A stretch of DNA of 64,000 bases from Lysinibacillus sp. ZYM-1 (GCF_001308875.1 NZ_KQ465108.1:1-64000); one strand, 5' to 3'. Positions 45,264-54,066 are shown, counted from the first letter of the stretch. Notes: generated from the letters alone by a model not told the origin. Translations and numbers: made by a program.

Positions 45264-47339
45264 ATGTCGAACTCAAACAAGAAAAAGGTCAATGAAAACC
45301 AAAAGATAGAGAAGCAAGTTGAGGAAGTAGAGATTATGGCACCTACACCTTGTTGTAATAATTGTATTGTTGTTGATCCTGCAAATGGATGTTCCGTAAT
45401 GGAAGGTACTGCTAATGCTGCTGTTGGATTTGCTTCCCATGCAGAAGGGTCAAATACCACTGCTAGTGGTAGTGCTTCTCATGCTGAAGGGCAAGAAACT
45501 GTTGCTCAAGGTGGTTCTTCTCATGCTGAAGGAAACAATACAGTTGGATTTGCATTTGCTTCCCATGCAGAAGGATCAGGAACATTCGCCAGTGGAGAGG
45601 CTTCCCATGCAGAAGGTTCTCTAACTGTAGCTTCCGGTGGAATATCCCATGCAGAAGGAGAGCAGACAAAAGCCCAAGGAAGTCAATCTCATGCAGAAGG
45701 TCTTTTGTCCATTGCTAGTGGAGATATTTCTCATGCGGAGGGGTCTGAAACTGAAGCTAGTGGATTCATTTCCCACGCGGAAGGAGAATTGTCAAAATCA
45801 GAAGGAAGAGCTTCCCATGCAGAAGGGTTTCGAACAACTGCTAGTGCAGACTTTTCCCATGCAGAAGGGCAAGATACCAATGGTAGTGGAATCGCTTCCC
45901 ATGCGGAAGGGAGTCTATCCATCGCCAGTGGCGATTCTTCCCATGCGGAAGGGGCAGGCAGCATAGCTAGTTCAATCGCTTCCCATGCAGAAGGAGATTC
46001 TACAAGGTCGGAAAGAAGGGCTTCTCATGCCGAAGGGGAACAGACAAGAGCAGCAGGAAGAGCATCCCATGCGGAAGGTAGTTCTACTATTGCCAGTGGA
46101 GAAGCTTCTCATTCCGAAGGTAATCGATCTATTGCGGGTGTAGTTGGAGATCTTATGAAAGGATTTGCTGCCCATGCAGAAGGAGAAGAAGCAAGGGCTG
46201 AAGGAAGAGCTTCTCATGCTGAGGGTGGTCCCACAAGGAATGCAGCAGGTGAAATTGTTAGGCGTACTACGGCTTCTGGTGATTTTTCCCACGCAGAAGG
46301 GCAAGGGACGACTGCCAGTGGACGGGCTGCCCATGCCGAAGGCTCTGATACAATCGCAAGGGGATCCAATTCTCACGCGGAAGGGTCTGCTACAGTGGCA
46401 AGTGGTTCCAATTCTCACGCAGAAGGGTCTGCTGCAGTGGCAAGTGGTTCCAATTCTCATGCCGAAGGATCTGCTACAGTGGCAAGTGGATTCATTTCCC
46501 ACGCCGAAGGATCCGCTACAATCGCAAGTGGATTCATTTCTCACGCAGAAGGAGACCGAACAAGAGCAAGTGGAAGAGCGTCCCATGCAGAGGGAGTTCA
46601 AACAACTGCAGACGGCTCCTTTTCACATGCAGAGGGAAATAATACAAGTACAAATGGGCTTATAGGTGCTCATATCATGGGACGTTTTGGGGATGCAAAC
46701 GAGCTTGCGTACTCTTGGTATTTAGCAAACGGAACGAGTATAACAAACAAAGGACTTGCAGCTAAAATTCTAAGTAATGGAAACGTAAAAATTGATGGTA
46801 CGGTGAGTATGCCTGCTTCAGACTATGCCGAATTGTTTGAAACAGTTGATACAAATGCGATTGATGTTGGATATTTTGTTACCTTTGATGAAGAAAGTGA
46901 TAAAATTAGAAAAGCGCATAACAAAGATGACTATATATTAGGGATTACAAGCTCTACTCCTGCCATATTAGGTAACAGTGGGGAATTAAGGTGGAAAAAT
47001 AAATATGCTTTGGATGAATGGGGTAGAGTAAAATACAAAGATGTTATTGTTCCAGCCAAAAAAGATGAACAAGGAAATGTTCTCACTCCCGAACATACCT
47101 CATCACATCCTTTAATAAATCCTAAATGGGACCCTACAAAAGAATACATTCCAAGGCTAAAAAGACCAGAATGGGTGGCTATTGGTTTATTAGGGCAACT
47201 GCTAGTCCGTGATGATGGAACGTGTAAGCCTGGGAAATATTGTATGCCGAATCGTGAAGGAGTTGCTACACCTTCCAATGAAGGTTATCGAGTGATGAAA
47301 CGTACAGGACCAAATCAAATTTTGGTTATGTTTAAATAG
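45264..47339 (+). CDS. YadA-like SHAEG repeat protein with Peptidase_G2-like end
   Basis: A 691-residue protein. Residues about 1-45 are a charged, Cys-containing head (EKQVEEVEIMAPTPCCNNC). From about 50 to 470 lie 28 repeats of about 14 residues with the consensus SHAEGSxTxASGxx (25 exact SHAEG), as in YadA-type trimeric beta-rolls; two repeats are interrupted by inserts (VVGDLMKGFA and the ARNAAGEIVRR segment). The C-terminal region (about 480-691) has MPASDYAELFETVD, YFVTFDEESDKI, DYILGITSSTPAILGN, LDEWGRVKYKDVI and YCMPNREGVATPSN, the Peptidase_G2 / intramolecular chaperone type that self-cleaves in phage tail-spike proteins. It is probably a trimeric surface or spore-coat fibre. There is no signal peptide. 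Confidence 0.75.
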   Translation: MSNSNKKKVNENQKIEKQVEEVEIMAPTPCCNNCIVVDPANGCSVMEGTANAAVGFASHAEGSNTTASGSASHAEGQETVAQGGSSHAEGNNTVGFAFASHAEGSGTFASGEASHAEGSLTVASGGISHAEGEQTKAQGSQSHAEGLLSIASGDISHAEGSETEASGFISHAEGELSKSEGRASHAEGFRTTASADFSHAEGQDTNGSGIASHAEGSLSIASGDSSHAEGAGSIASSIASHAEGDSTRSERRASHAEGEQTRAAGRASHAEGSSTIASGEASHSEGNRSIAGVVGDLMKGFAAHAEGEEARAEGRASHAEGGPTRNAAGEIVRRTTASGDFSHAEGQGTTASGRAAHAEGSDTIARGSNSHAEGSATVASGSNSHAEGSAAVASGSNSHAEGSATVASGFISHAEGSATIASGFISHAEGDRTRASGRASHAEGVQTTADGSFSHAEGNNTSTNGLIGAHIMGRFGDANELAYSWYLANGTSITNKGLAAKILSNGNVKIDGTVSMPASDYAELFETVDTNAIDVGYFVTFDEESDKIRKAHNKDDYILGITSSTPAILGNSGELRWKNKYALDEWGRVKYKDVIVPAKKDEQGNVLTPEHTSSHPLINPKWDPTKEYIPRLKRPEWVAIGLLGQLLVRDDGTCKPGKYCMPNREGVATPSNEGYRVMKRTGPNQILVMFK

Positions 47340-47471
47340 AAGCTCAAAAGGGTGGTTTAAGTTGTTGTGAAATTTTCGGTTTAAATCATTAATGCCGATG
47401 GAGTAACGAAGTCAACGAATGGTGCGTACTTGTACTAAAGTAGTATCGAATAAATTGGTCTGATGAAAGCT

Positions 47472-47505
47472 AAAGGCTTAGGAGATATTCCTAAGCCTTT
47501 TTTTA
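47472..47505 (+). terminator. Terminator AAAGGCTTAGGA/TTCCTAAGCCTTTTTTT
   Basis: A perfect stem with a 4-nt loop and a seven-T tail, about 135 nt after the SHAEG gene stop. Two related copies lie at 41996 and 44545. Confidence 0.8.
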
Positions 47506-47757
47506 GGTTTTCAATGCAAGTAAGGTTATAAGTATAGCATTACTCTAGCTTCATTCCCATGCTCTCAAGCATTTCATAAATGGACAACAACCTCGATCGG
47601 AAAAGTTCACGCACATTCACTCGGGTTGTTCTATCTCAGTATCGCCAGCCTCCATATTGGCAAGTTCAAAGAATGAATAGACCAAATGGAGCTTTTTGTG
47701 TGTCCGGAATCTGGACTTAGATCCACATACAAATTTTTACTCCTTATAAAATTAAGT
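47506..47757. other. Noncoding stretch, possible decayed fragment
   Basis: The plus strand around 47570-47670 can be read as TTTSIGKVHAHSLGLFYLS and related phrases, possibly a decayed gene, but no family was recognised. There is no intact ORF. Confidence 0.35.
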
Positions 47758-48099
47758 TCATATTTGATTTGCCACGCCCCATTTGCACATTTCCTCTAAT
47801 ATTGGCATTAAACTCTTTCCTTTTGGCGTTAAGGAGTATTCCACTTTTGGAGGAATTTGAGGGTATTCTTTTCTGTGAATAATTCCAGAGTTCTCTAGTT
47901 CCTTTAACTGAGAACTTAACATTTTGTGTGTGATAGCAGGTATTTTCTGCTTTAACTCCCCATAACGTAAAATCGAATCGGAAGATAATTCATACATTAT
48001 TTTCATTTTCCACTTGCCACCGATTAACGATAATGTGAAGTCAAAGGGTCTTTGTTTGCTGCTACTTATGAAATTATTACTTAATTCTGGCAATAACAT
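47758..48099 (-). CDS. HxlR-family transcriptional regulator
   Basis: A 113-residue regulator. The HxlR winged HTH is intact: FTLSLIGGKWKMKIMYELS, LRYGELKQKIPAITHKMLS, QLKELENSGIIHRKEYPQ and VEYSLTPKGKSLMPI. HxlR proteins often sense quinones, aldehydes or oxidants and control neighbouring reductases. I used ATG at 48099, 4 nt after AAAGGAG; an in-frame GTG at 48102 is also possible. It is divergent from the flavin reductase gene at 48263. Confidence 0.82.
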   Translation of the reverse strand: MLLPELSNNFISSSKQRPFDFTLSLIGGKWKMKIMYELSSDSILRYGELKQKIPAITHKMLSSQLKELENSGIIHRKEYPQIPPKVEYSLTPKGKSLMPILEEMCKWGVANQI

Positions 48100-48135
48100 C
48101 ACTCTCCTTTAAGTAAGTACCTATCAAAAAAGTGC

Positions 48136-48145
48136 ATACTAGTAT
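48136..48145. promoter_or_regulatory. Candidate HxlR operator ATACTAGTAT
   Basis: The perfect palindrome ATACTAGTAT lies between the divergent HxlR and flavin reductase genes, with a related AAGTAAGTACC nearby. HxlR proteins such as YodB bind TACT/AGTA half-sites. Position fits; sequence support is moderate. Confidence 0.4.
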
Positions 48146-48262
48146 TATTTGTATTCAAGTTTATAATTTGGGATGGAATTATTAGTATTTCAGAAGTCTA
48201 TAATAATTCAATTATAGAATCGATATATTACTTAATCAAATAAGTTGAAGGGGAATGAATAG

Positions 48263-48886
48263 ATGTCTAAAGAACAGAAACTCATATTTAATACAATTGA
48301 TTTGAACGAGGATGAGATGTATAAATTGCTAATTGGCTCTGTGGTACCTAGACCGATTGCATGGGTTTCATCAAAAAGTAAGGATGGCATATTAAATTTA
48401 GCGCCATTCAGCTTTTTTACTGTAGCTTCTCGAAATCCACCAACACTTTTGATCTCAATAGGACCAGGTGTTAATGAAAGAATGGGAAGCGTTAAGGATA
48501 CGTTAACAAACATTCGTGAAGTAAAGGAATATATAATTAATATGGTACCTGAGCAGCTTGGGGAAGCGATGTATCGTTCATCGGCAAGTGTAGAGCCAGA
48601 GAAAAATGAGTTTGAGCTTGCAGGAGTGACTGCCCAGAATGGTAAAGTTTTGAATGTACCGGCAGTGCTAGAAGCGCCAATCTCAATAGAACTTAAGTTA
48701 GACCAAATTATTCCTGTTGGAGGGGATTATTTAGTGCTTGGTAACGTTGTATGTGTCCAAATAGATGAAGCAATCTATGCCGGAAACTATAAAATAGCTA
48801 TCGATAAGTGGAAGCCCCTTGCTAGTTTGGCAGGAGACTTTGCCGGACTAAGGCCTTCATTTTCATATGGACAAAAAGGTACATAA
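48263..48886 (+). CDS. Flavin reductase-like, FMN-binding split barrel protein
   Basis: A 207-residue flavoprotein of the flavin_reduct/DIM6 family. SVVPRPIAWVSSKSKDGILN and NLAPFSFFTVASRNPPTLLI are the FMN-binding signature, and RSSASVEPEKNEFELAG and VCVQIDEAIYAGNYKIAI follow the family pattern. It probably reduces FMN or a related electron acceptor. The divergent HxlR gene suggests induction by an electrophile or quinone. GAAGGGGAATGAATAG precedes the ATG. Confidence 0.82.
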   Translation: MSKEQKLIFNTIDLNEDEMYKLLIGSVVPRPIAWVSSKSKDGILNLAPFSFFTVASRNPPTLLISIGPGVNERMGSVKDTLTNIREVKEYIINMVPEQLGEAMYRSSASVEPEKNEFELAGVTAQNGKVLNVPAVLEAPISIELKLDQIIPVGGDYLVLGNVVCVQIDEAIYAGNYKIAIDKWKPLASLAGDFAGLRPSFSYGQKGT

Positions 48887-49050
48887 ATCATTTTGTTAGC
48901 TGAGATGGGTCTATTTGATATTACTAAAACCTAGGTGTTATAGATAATCAGGGGATCTCTTTAGACAATCCAGAACATCCAATCTATTCGGTGTGCAAAA
49001 TGACACAGCCGATATTTAGAAAATCTGAGATAACACTACATAGGAAAACT

Positions 49051-49085
49051 AACCTCGTATCTTGTTCAAAATACGAGGTTTTTTT
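49051..49085 (+). terminator. Terminator AACCTCGTAT/ATACGAGGTTTTTTT
   Basis: A perfect 10-bp stem with a 10-nt loop and seven Ts on the plus strand. It follows the flavin reductase gene and lies 23 bases before the stop of the convergent gene at 49108. Confidence 0.8.
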
Positions 49086-49107
49086 CAGCTGCATCTCTTT
49101 GTGTGGA

Positions 49108-49743
49108 TTATCTTTCCACTAATTCAGATAGTTTCATATATTCTTTTAATTTTACCGCCTTCATTTGGCGGGCTAATTTCATATAGTAGCCTCCGCCAGT
49201 ACCTCGTTGATTATAGCTAGAAACATTATGTGCGTTACAAATCGGTAATAGATGTACATTACCACCTTCATCAACTGTTCTAGAATTTTTTGCATATAAA
49301 ATCACATGCCCACCTACCAAAATTCCATGATACGTAAAGTCTTTCTTGCCCTCTGGCGTCGGTACTATTGCATCCTGTGAATCCCCAATGTAAATTGTAT
49401 CAGGCTCCGCACAACAAGATTCTACAGGATCAGACAAAACTTCTCGGATCAAGGCAATCCAAGAGGTAACTGAATGTTTCGGGTCAGGTTTAGGTGAAGA
49501 ACTTCCCTCCACGTTGGCAAAATTTGTCCCGATATCTAAGGGATCTGTTAAACCATCATATACCGACCTTAAAGGGGCAATGATAAATTCATCTGTATAG
49601 CTCGTATCTGGGTTCCATAAATCTGCAAAATAAGCGCCTTTCTCATCCTGCGTTTTACGATAAACTACTCGGCAGTTCGCTTCCTGCTCCCTTGTTAATT
49701 GCAACTTAGCACCTTCTACTGTAGCTGGCAAATTTACAAACAT
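49108..49743 (-). CDS. Unrecognised HNH-like protein
   Basis: A 211-residue cytoplasmic protein of no known family. The C-terminal third has VGGHVILYAK and then VHLLPICNAHNVSSYNQ, in which a GGHV His and a Cys-x-x-His-Asn occur, like the treble-clef of HNH nucleases and related zinc proteins. The pair CC (ESCCAEPD) lies near residue 107. It ends with LKEYMKLSELVER. It lies 11 nt downstream of the 761-residue gene, so both are probably one operon. AGGAGGAACGAGA precedes the ATG. A nuclease role is an inference. Confidence 0.5.
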   Translation of the reverse strand: MFVNLPATVEGAKLQLTREQEANCRVVYRKTQDEKGAYFADLWNPDTSYTDEFIIAPLRSVYDGLTDPLDIGTNFANVEGSSSPKPDPKHSVTSWIALIREVLSDPVESCCAEPDTIYIGDSQDAIVPTPEGKKDFTYHGILVGGHVILYAKNSRTVDEGGNVHLLPICNAHNVSSYNQRGTGGGYYMKLARQMKAVKLKEYMKLSELVER

Positions 49744-49754
49744 TCTCGTTCCTC

Positions 49755-52040
49755 CTATAAGTTTAAAGTCTGTTTATTATATTTTTGATTGTAATCATCT
49801 AGCATTTTTTGAAATTTCGTTACAAACTCTAAAATAGAGATGAAATCAGTATTACTACTAGCCTCTGTATTGTTTATGTTGACACTTTTGTCTGCCGGTG
49901 TTGCTTCGAGATAATAGCCTAAGATTTGTGGATTCGTAAAGCGCACCGTTACGCTGTTAGCAGAGGATTGCACACTGGAATTACTTTGCTTTGAGGATGA
50001 GGAAGTAGACCTGCTTCCACCGAAAATAAAGAAGCCTCCGCCTCTTGTTGAATGCTCCTCAACACTTTGTGCAAATGAATCTGACATAGCGTTTGCAGTA
50101 GTAAATTTAATCGTAACATCTCGCGCAATGACAAATGACGTAGGGAAGCATGGAAAAACACATTGATTCATTTCCTTAAGGCGTTTATCTGAAAAGCCCT
50201 GATAATCTTCCGTTGGTGCAATAGATTTGCTGGATGTATTATACATATCCTCAGTCAGTAAAAAGACCCCGGGGTTAAACCACTCTCGTCCAATTTGTAC
50301 TTTTGCAACTGACATGCCAATTTGGATGGACATCTCTGAATTACTAGAAAACTCTTTTTTGATTGCATCCTTATGACTAGAGCTGCTGGAATAGCCTCCA
50401 AAGAAAAAGGATACACCGTGGTTAGAGGAAGCAGCAGAAGTATTGGATTTGGAAGCTTGTTCCGCTTCTTTTAAACTGGATGTGAGGATAATTTGTGTAA
50501 AATTCTCTGGTACATGATTTGGTGCAACGTCATTTTTATCTACTTTCTCACTTTCCTTCTTTGAAGTTTGTAAAAGAGTTGCAACCCTTATATTCTCTTT
50601 TAATGCCTCAATATCTTGATTTGTATTGTCAAGCTGCTGCTGTAATGGAGCGAGCATGGATTTGAATTGTAGGTTATTTTTCGCTTCAAAATACTTCATC
50701 GCAGCTTCTGTTGCCTTTTGTGCCTTGTCAATCAAATCATTTTGTGCATTAAAACACTCATCAAATTTAGCTTTAAATTTATTAAGCAAGTCTTGTACAT
50801 CTTCAGCAGCAATACCAAAAATGCGCATAACCGTTGAAGGGGAGACTTTTGTTACATCATCTAATCCTTGAGAAACTTTCACATCGACCAATGTTTTTAA
50901 CATATCTACTGTTGCATTTAAATATTTTTCCGACAATGCCTTAAGTGCCTCTTTAAACACTGTATCGCTTTTTTCATAGGCGTCTTTTAATTCTTTTACT
51001 TCTTTTTCATTGGGTATAATCGCTAAAATTGAGTTAATATTACTTGTAATATTGCTACGTTGGGTTACTAATAGAGCAAGTTGCTGTGCTAATGCTGTTG
51101 GACTTTCAAGTAAGTCAACAGGTGTAAAGGAGGTATTCAATAAAGTAAACCAATTTTCTGGGTAAAGCTGTACAGGATAAACATGTGCACCATCAGGATT
51201 CATTTTCCCTACATTGGCAACCGCAGAACGCGCCTCAGCAATTTCACGTCCCACACCACTATCTAAAATACCATTAATAATATCCATATCGCCTGGCGAA
51301 AAAACACTCAATACTTTACCTAGCTTCTCCTCCACCCCAAGCAACTCTGCCTCTGCCGTTATTTCATACCAATCCAAAAATTCATTATTGCGTTTCTTAT
51401 AGGCTTCAGCTGTAGGCTTTGGATATTTACTCGCAAGTTCATTTTTCTTTTGCAACTGTTTTTCTGCCCATGCTTGTTTAGCCTTTACATAATCGCTATA
51501 CAATCGGAAGAAAACTTGTTCAAGCGTGAGTATATCCTTCTTACCATCACCAAAATTATAAGGATATGGCGTCATTAATATTTCTCGCAGTTTGTTTTTA
51601 GCCTCAAAAAGCTTACTATTTAATTTAGGTGTTAGCATATCCAGTGCTGTTTTATACTGTGTTGATAAATGACGCCCATTATCAGAGGCCGTCATCTGAC
51701 AAGCATCAAATAATTTATTGACAAGCTTTGATTCATTGGCTCTAACATAAGAAGGCTTCGGTTCGTTATTTTCAATGTCATAGGTATACTGTGAGGCATC
51801 GATTAACGTCCCCGGAAGGCTCATACAAAAAAATTGATTTGCATTACTGCCACCAATAACGGAAGTAATCTCTTTATATAGCTTATCTGCAAAACTTTCA
51901 GTAGTAGGCGCCGCCTCATCTTGCAAATTCTTTACTGTCATTGAATCATTTTGTTCATTTGGCTTATCTGGAGAGCTTGAAGTAGGTGCCTCATCTTGCA
52001 AATCCTTTATTGTCATTGAATCATTTTGTTCATTTTCCAC
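49755..52040 (-). CDS. Unrecognised 761-residue coiled-coil protein
   Basis: No family recognised. Residues about 1-45 contain an imperfect 23-residue duplication (NEQNDSMTIKDLQDEAPTS and NEQNDSMTVKNLQDEAAPT). Residues about 60-540 are long, charged and alpha-helical, including a coiled coil near 450-490. The C-terminal third is beta-rich, with two Gly/Ser tracts (GVSFFFGGYSSSSS near 542-557, GGGFFIFGGSRSTSSSS near 667-685) between IQIGMSVAKVQIGREW and VTVRFTNPQILGYYLE. There is no signal peptide. The start is GTG at 52040 behind TATAGGAGG. The tracts resemble membrane-inserting or fibre loops, but this is only a thought. It is cotranscribed with an HNH-like gene. Confidence 0.55.
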   Translation of the reverse strand: MENEQNDSMTIKDLQDEAPTSSSPDKPNEQNDSMTVKNLQDEAAPTTESFADKLYKEITSVIGGSNANQFFCMSLPGTLIDASQYTYDIENNEPKPSYVRANESKLVNKLFDACQMTASDNGRHLSTQYKTALDMLTPKLNSKLFEAKNKLREILMTPYPYNFGDGKKDILTLEQVFFRLYSDYVKAKQAWAEKQLQKKNELASKYPKPTAEAYKKRNNEFLDWYEITAEAELLGVEEKLGKVLSVFSPGDMDIINGILDSGVGREIAEARSAVANVGKMNPDGAHVYPVQLYPENWFTLLNTSFTPVDLLESPTALAQQLALLVTQRSNITSNINSILAIIPNEKEVKELKDAYEKSDTVFKEALKALSEKYLNATVDMLKTLVDVKVSQGLDDVTKVSPSTVMRIFGIAAEDVQDLLNKFKAKFDECFNAQNDLIDKAQKATEAAMKYFEAKNNLQFKSMLAPLQQQLDNTNQDIEALKENIRVATLLQTSKKESEKVDKNDVAPNHVPENFTQIILTSSLKEAEQASKSNTSAASSNHGVSFFFGGYSSSSSHKDAIKKEFSSNSEMSIQIGMSVAKVQIGREWFNPGVFLLTEDMYNTSSKSIAPTEDYQGFSDKRLKEMNQCVFPCFPTSFVIARDVTIKFTTANAMSDSFAQSVEEHSTRGGGFFIFGGSRSTSSSSKQSNSSVQSSANSVTVRFTNPQILGYYLEATPADKSVNINNTEASSNTDFISILEFVTKFQKMLDDYNQKYNKQTLNL

Positions 52041-52272
52041 TGTAAAACCTCCTATACATAATTGATGAGATAGCAACATCTTTTTCGCCTAACTGCTAAT
52101 TTTGTAGTACTGATATAGAAACATTAAAAGATTTTTCTTCCATAATCTTATCGAGTAAAGCGGCTCGGTGTTTGCCCCAGGAAGGGTCATATCAATACAA
52201 ACTCCTATAATTGTAATATATATATAAATATGACAATACTGACGAATGTTAATAATTAGATAATTAACATTT

Positions 52273-52311
52273 AAAAAACCTCTTACAGATAATAATCTGC
52301 TAGAGGTTTTT
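52273..52311. terminator. Terminator AAAAACCTCT.../...AGAGGTTTTT
   Basis: The stem AAACCTCT-CAGAT/ATCTG-AGAGGTTTTT has a near-perfect inner part and T/A runs on both sides, so it can act in both directions. It lies about 230 bases upstream of the 761-residue gene's start, so it ends neither of the neighbouring known genes; it may belong to an unseen transcript. Confidence 0.6.
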
Positions 52312-52447
52312 CTTATCAATCTTTTTGTATAGTATCAACTTTTTTCATGAGTTTTACTGGCTTTTTGAAGAGGGTTTTTGTATTGGAAAGAAAAAAGGAT
52401 GTTCGAGATTTTAATAAGTTTATCAATTCAAAAAAAGGAGACTAAAA

Positions 52448-52612
52448 ATGAACAAATATTTAAATACAGCAGTAGAAAAATTTGAGAAAACAGAAATTGG
52501 AAATATTGAAGGCTATTGGACATTCGCGCATAGCAAAGATTTAGAATGGGAAATTGCCCCCTTTAAAACTAAAAAGAAAGCGATTGCTGCTGGCAAGAAG
52601 GAATTCAGTTGA
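52448..52612 (+). CDS. Small hypothetical protein, 54 residues
   Basis: An intact frame with AAAAAAAGGAGACTAAAA upstream of ATG. The product reads MNKYLNTAVEKFEKTEIGN and YWTFAHSKDLEWEIAPF, ending KKAIAAGKKEFS. It has a mixed basic C-terminus and no TM. The ribosome site and codon pattern make it credible, though no family is recognised. It is a small gene of the kind seen in phage-like or stress islands. Confidence 0.5.
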   Translation: MNKYLNTAVEKFEKTEIGNIEGYWTFAHSKDLEWEIAPFKTKKKAIAAGKKEFS

Positions 52613-52922
52613 ATTTTTATATTCCATTTATTAAAGGTAAGGTGTGGGGATTTTGAATCTATCTAATTGAATTAGGGAAGAACAGGGATACGTGATGCTT
52701 TCAATTTTTTGATGGATCCTTAGATGTTCGAGGTTTTACGAATAATTTTTTCTCGATAATTAAAAGTATCTCATGTGTAGTATTAAAGGTTGTTTAGGAT
52801 AGTGTACTTCTTCAACTAACGGAGCAGGTTAAAGCAATAAGGATTTACAATAAAATAGTATATACATCATACACTTTAATAAATTGAATAAAATGGTTGT
52901 AAAGTGAGAACGGAGGGATTCT
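52613..52922. other. Intergenic stretch before acetyltransferase
   Basis: About 310 bases of AT-rich sequence without gene or clear structure. The GNAT promoter should lie here; none was recognised with certainty. Confidence 0.4.
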
Positions 52923-53468
52923 ATGAAGCTGGTAGGGCAACAAATTTATCTGCGACTTTATAAAATTTCTGACGCAAGCGAGTTAGTTAGCTTGCATAAT
53001 AGAAATCGAGAATTTTTTCAACGAGTTAGCCCATTACTCCCAGAAGCCTTTTATACAGAGGAATATCAAAAACAACGCCTTCAACAGGCATTGAAAAAGA
53101 CAGATGAAGGGCAATTATATGCCTTTGGAATCTTTTTAAAAGAAACTAATAAACTGATCGGAGACATTTCATTAACTCAAATTTCAAGGGGAGACCTCCA
53201 AAGCTGTTATACGGGATTTACTTTAGATAAGGAGAATAATGGAATGGGCTATACAACGGAAGCTCTTAAACTTGTTGTAGACTTTGCTTTTAAAGAATTA
53301 AAATTGCATAGAATTGAAGCAGGAGCTATGACTGACAACATAGCATCTATACGTGTATTAGAAAAAGTAGGGTTTGAAAAAGAAGGTATAGCTAAAGAAA
53401 ATCTAAAGATTAATGGCAAATGGACAGATCATCAAATATTGGCTATCATCAACAGCTTGGATGTGTAA
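52923..53468 (+). CDS. GNAT N-acetyltransferase (RimJ/RimL type)
   Basis: A 181-residue acetyltransferase of the Acetyltransf_3/RimL group. IYLRLYKISDASELVSLHNR opens it; YTGFTLDKENNGMGYTTEAL is the acetyl-CoA loop (R/Q-x-x-G-x-G/A variant NGMGYTTEA), LKLHRIEAGAMTDNIASIRV and LEKVGFEKEGIAKENLKING are the C-terminal motif. Members acetylate ribosomal protein N-termini or antibiotics and other amines. The acceptor is unknown. ACGGAGGGATTCT precedes the ATG. It stands alone. Confidence 0.82.
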   Translation: MKLVGQQIYLRLYKISDASELVSLHNRNREFFQRVSPLLPEAFYTEEYQKQRLQQALKKTDEGQLYAFGIFLKETNKLIGDISLTQISRGDLQSCYTGFTLDKENNGMGYTTEALKLVVDFAFKELKLHRIEAGAMTDNIASIRVLEKVGFEKEGIAKENLKINGKWTDHQILAIINSLDV

Positions 53469-53658
53469 GCTTTTTTCACTTCATTATGTAAACGAGATTT
53501 TGCTACTTATCTATGGAGTTGCTGAGTAACTCTTTTTTCGAAGATTGAGTAAGATATGTTTCACTTAAACAAAAGAAGGAGGCTAGTTAAAGAAGCAATG
53601 CCCAAAGTGTTTATTTTTTGACAGGAAGTAGTGCTCTTTTGGTTGAATATATATTTGT

Positions 53659-54066
53659 TTGGCTTTTGTAGAGGATGCATTAGAAAGAAGTAATGACATT
53701 GAAATCTTTGGTGGAGATACTGCAAAAGAATCTGCAGATTTATTTGAAGAAAATATGCAAACAGGTATACCTCCAAAAGAAACCATTGTTTTTAATAATT
53801 GCTTAGGAGTCATTAATGGTGAGCGAAAAAATTGGGGGCATGTAGGCTTATTAATTGGTAATGGGGAAGTTATTCATGCTTGTTATAAGGGGAAAATTAA
53901 CAATTACCTTGAAGTAGAGAAGCTAGATGCTGCTCCAGATTGGGAAGAACCAAAGTTCATTGGATTGGTAACACTTGAACGTATTATGGTTGGGTCTCAA
54001 AGGAAAATTTATAAAAAAAATATGCGGAAAATATATAGATACAACAGGGAGCGCTTGTTTAATTAG
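53659..54066 (+). CDS. Truncated NlpC/P60-like protein, probable pseudogene
   Basis: A 135-residue frame from a TTG at 53659. CLAFVEDALERSND, with Cys just before the chosen start, and WGHVGLLIGNGEVIHACY look like the Cys and His parts of an NlpC/P60-type or CHAP-like amidase active site. The expected N-terminal 40-60 residues, including the region before the Cys, are missing or broken by stops. There is no signal peptide. It is probably an N-terminally truncated remnant. The neighbouring integrase fragment suggests DNA rearrangement here. Confidence 0.5.
   Translation: MAFVEDALERSNDIEIFGGDTAKESADLFEENMQTGIPPKETIVFNNCLGVINGERKNWGHVGLLIGNGEVIHACYKGKINNYLEVEKLDAAPDWEEPKFIGLVTLERIMVGSQRKIYKKNMRKIYRYNRERLFN

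Noticed and set aside
45972..46601. Long antisense frame over the SHAEG repeats
   Set aside because: It is a shadow created by the 42-nt periodic coding repeat on the plus strand; the Cys/Ser-rich translation has no ribosome site or family.
45420..46640. Periodic repeats that could suggest a CRISPR array
   Set aside because: The repeats have a 42-nt coding period without unique spacers, and translate to a continuous protein.
49051..49085. Terminator shared by the unknown operon on the minus strand
   Set aside because: The minus strand lacks a clear T run after the stem, so only plus-strand function is claimed.
52089..52319. 76-residue minus-strand frame upstream of the unknown operon
   Set aside because: It overlaps a strong hairpin (52273-52311) and shows no ribosome site or plausible protein composition.
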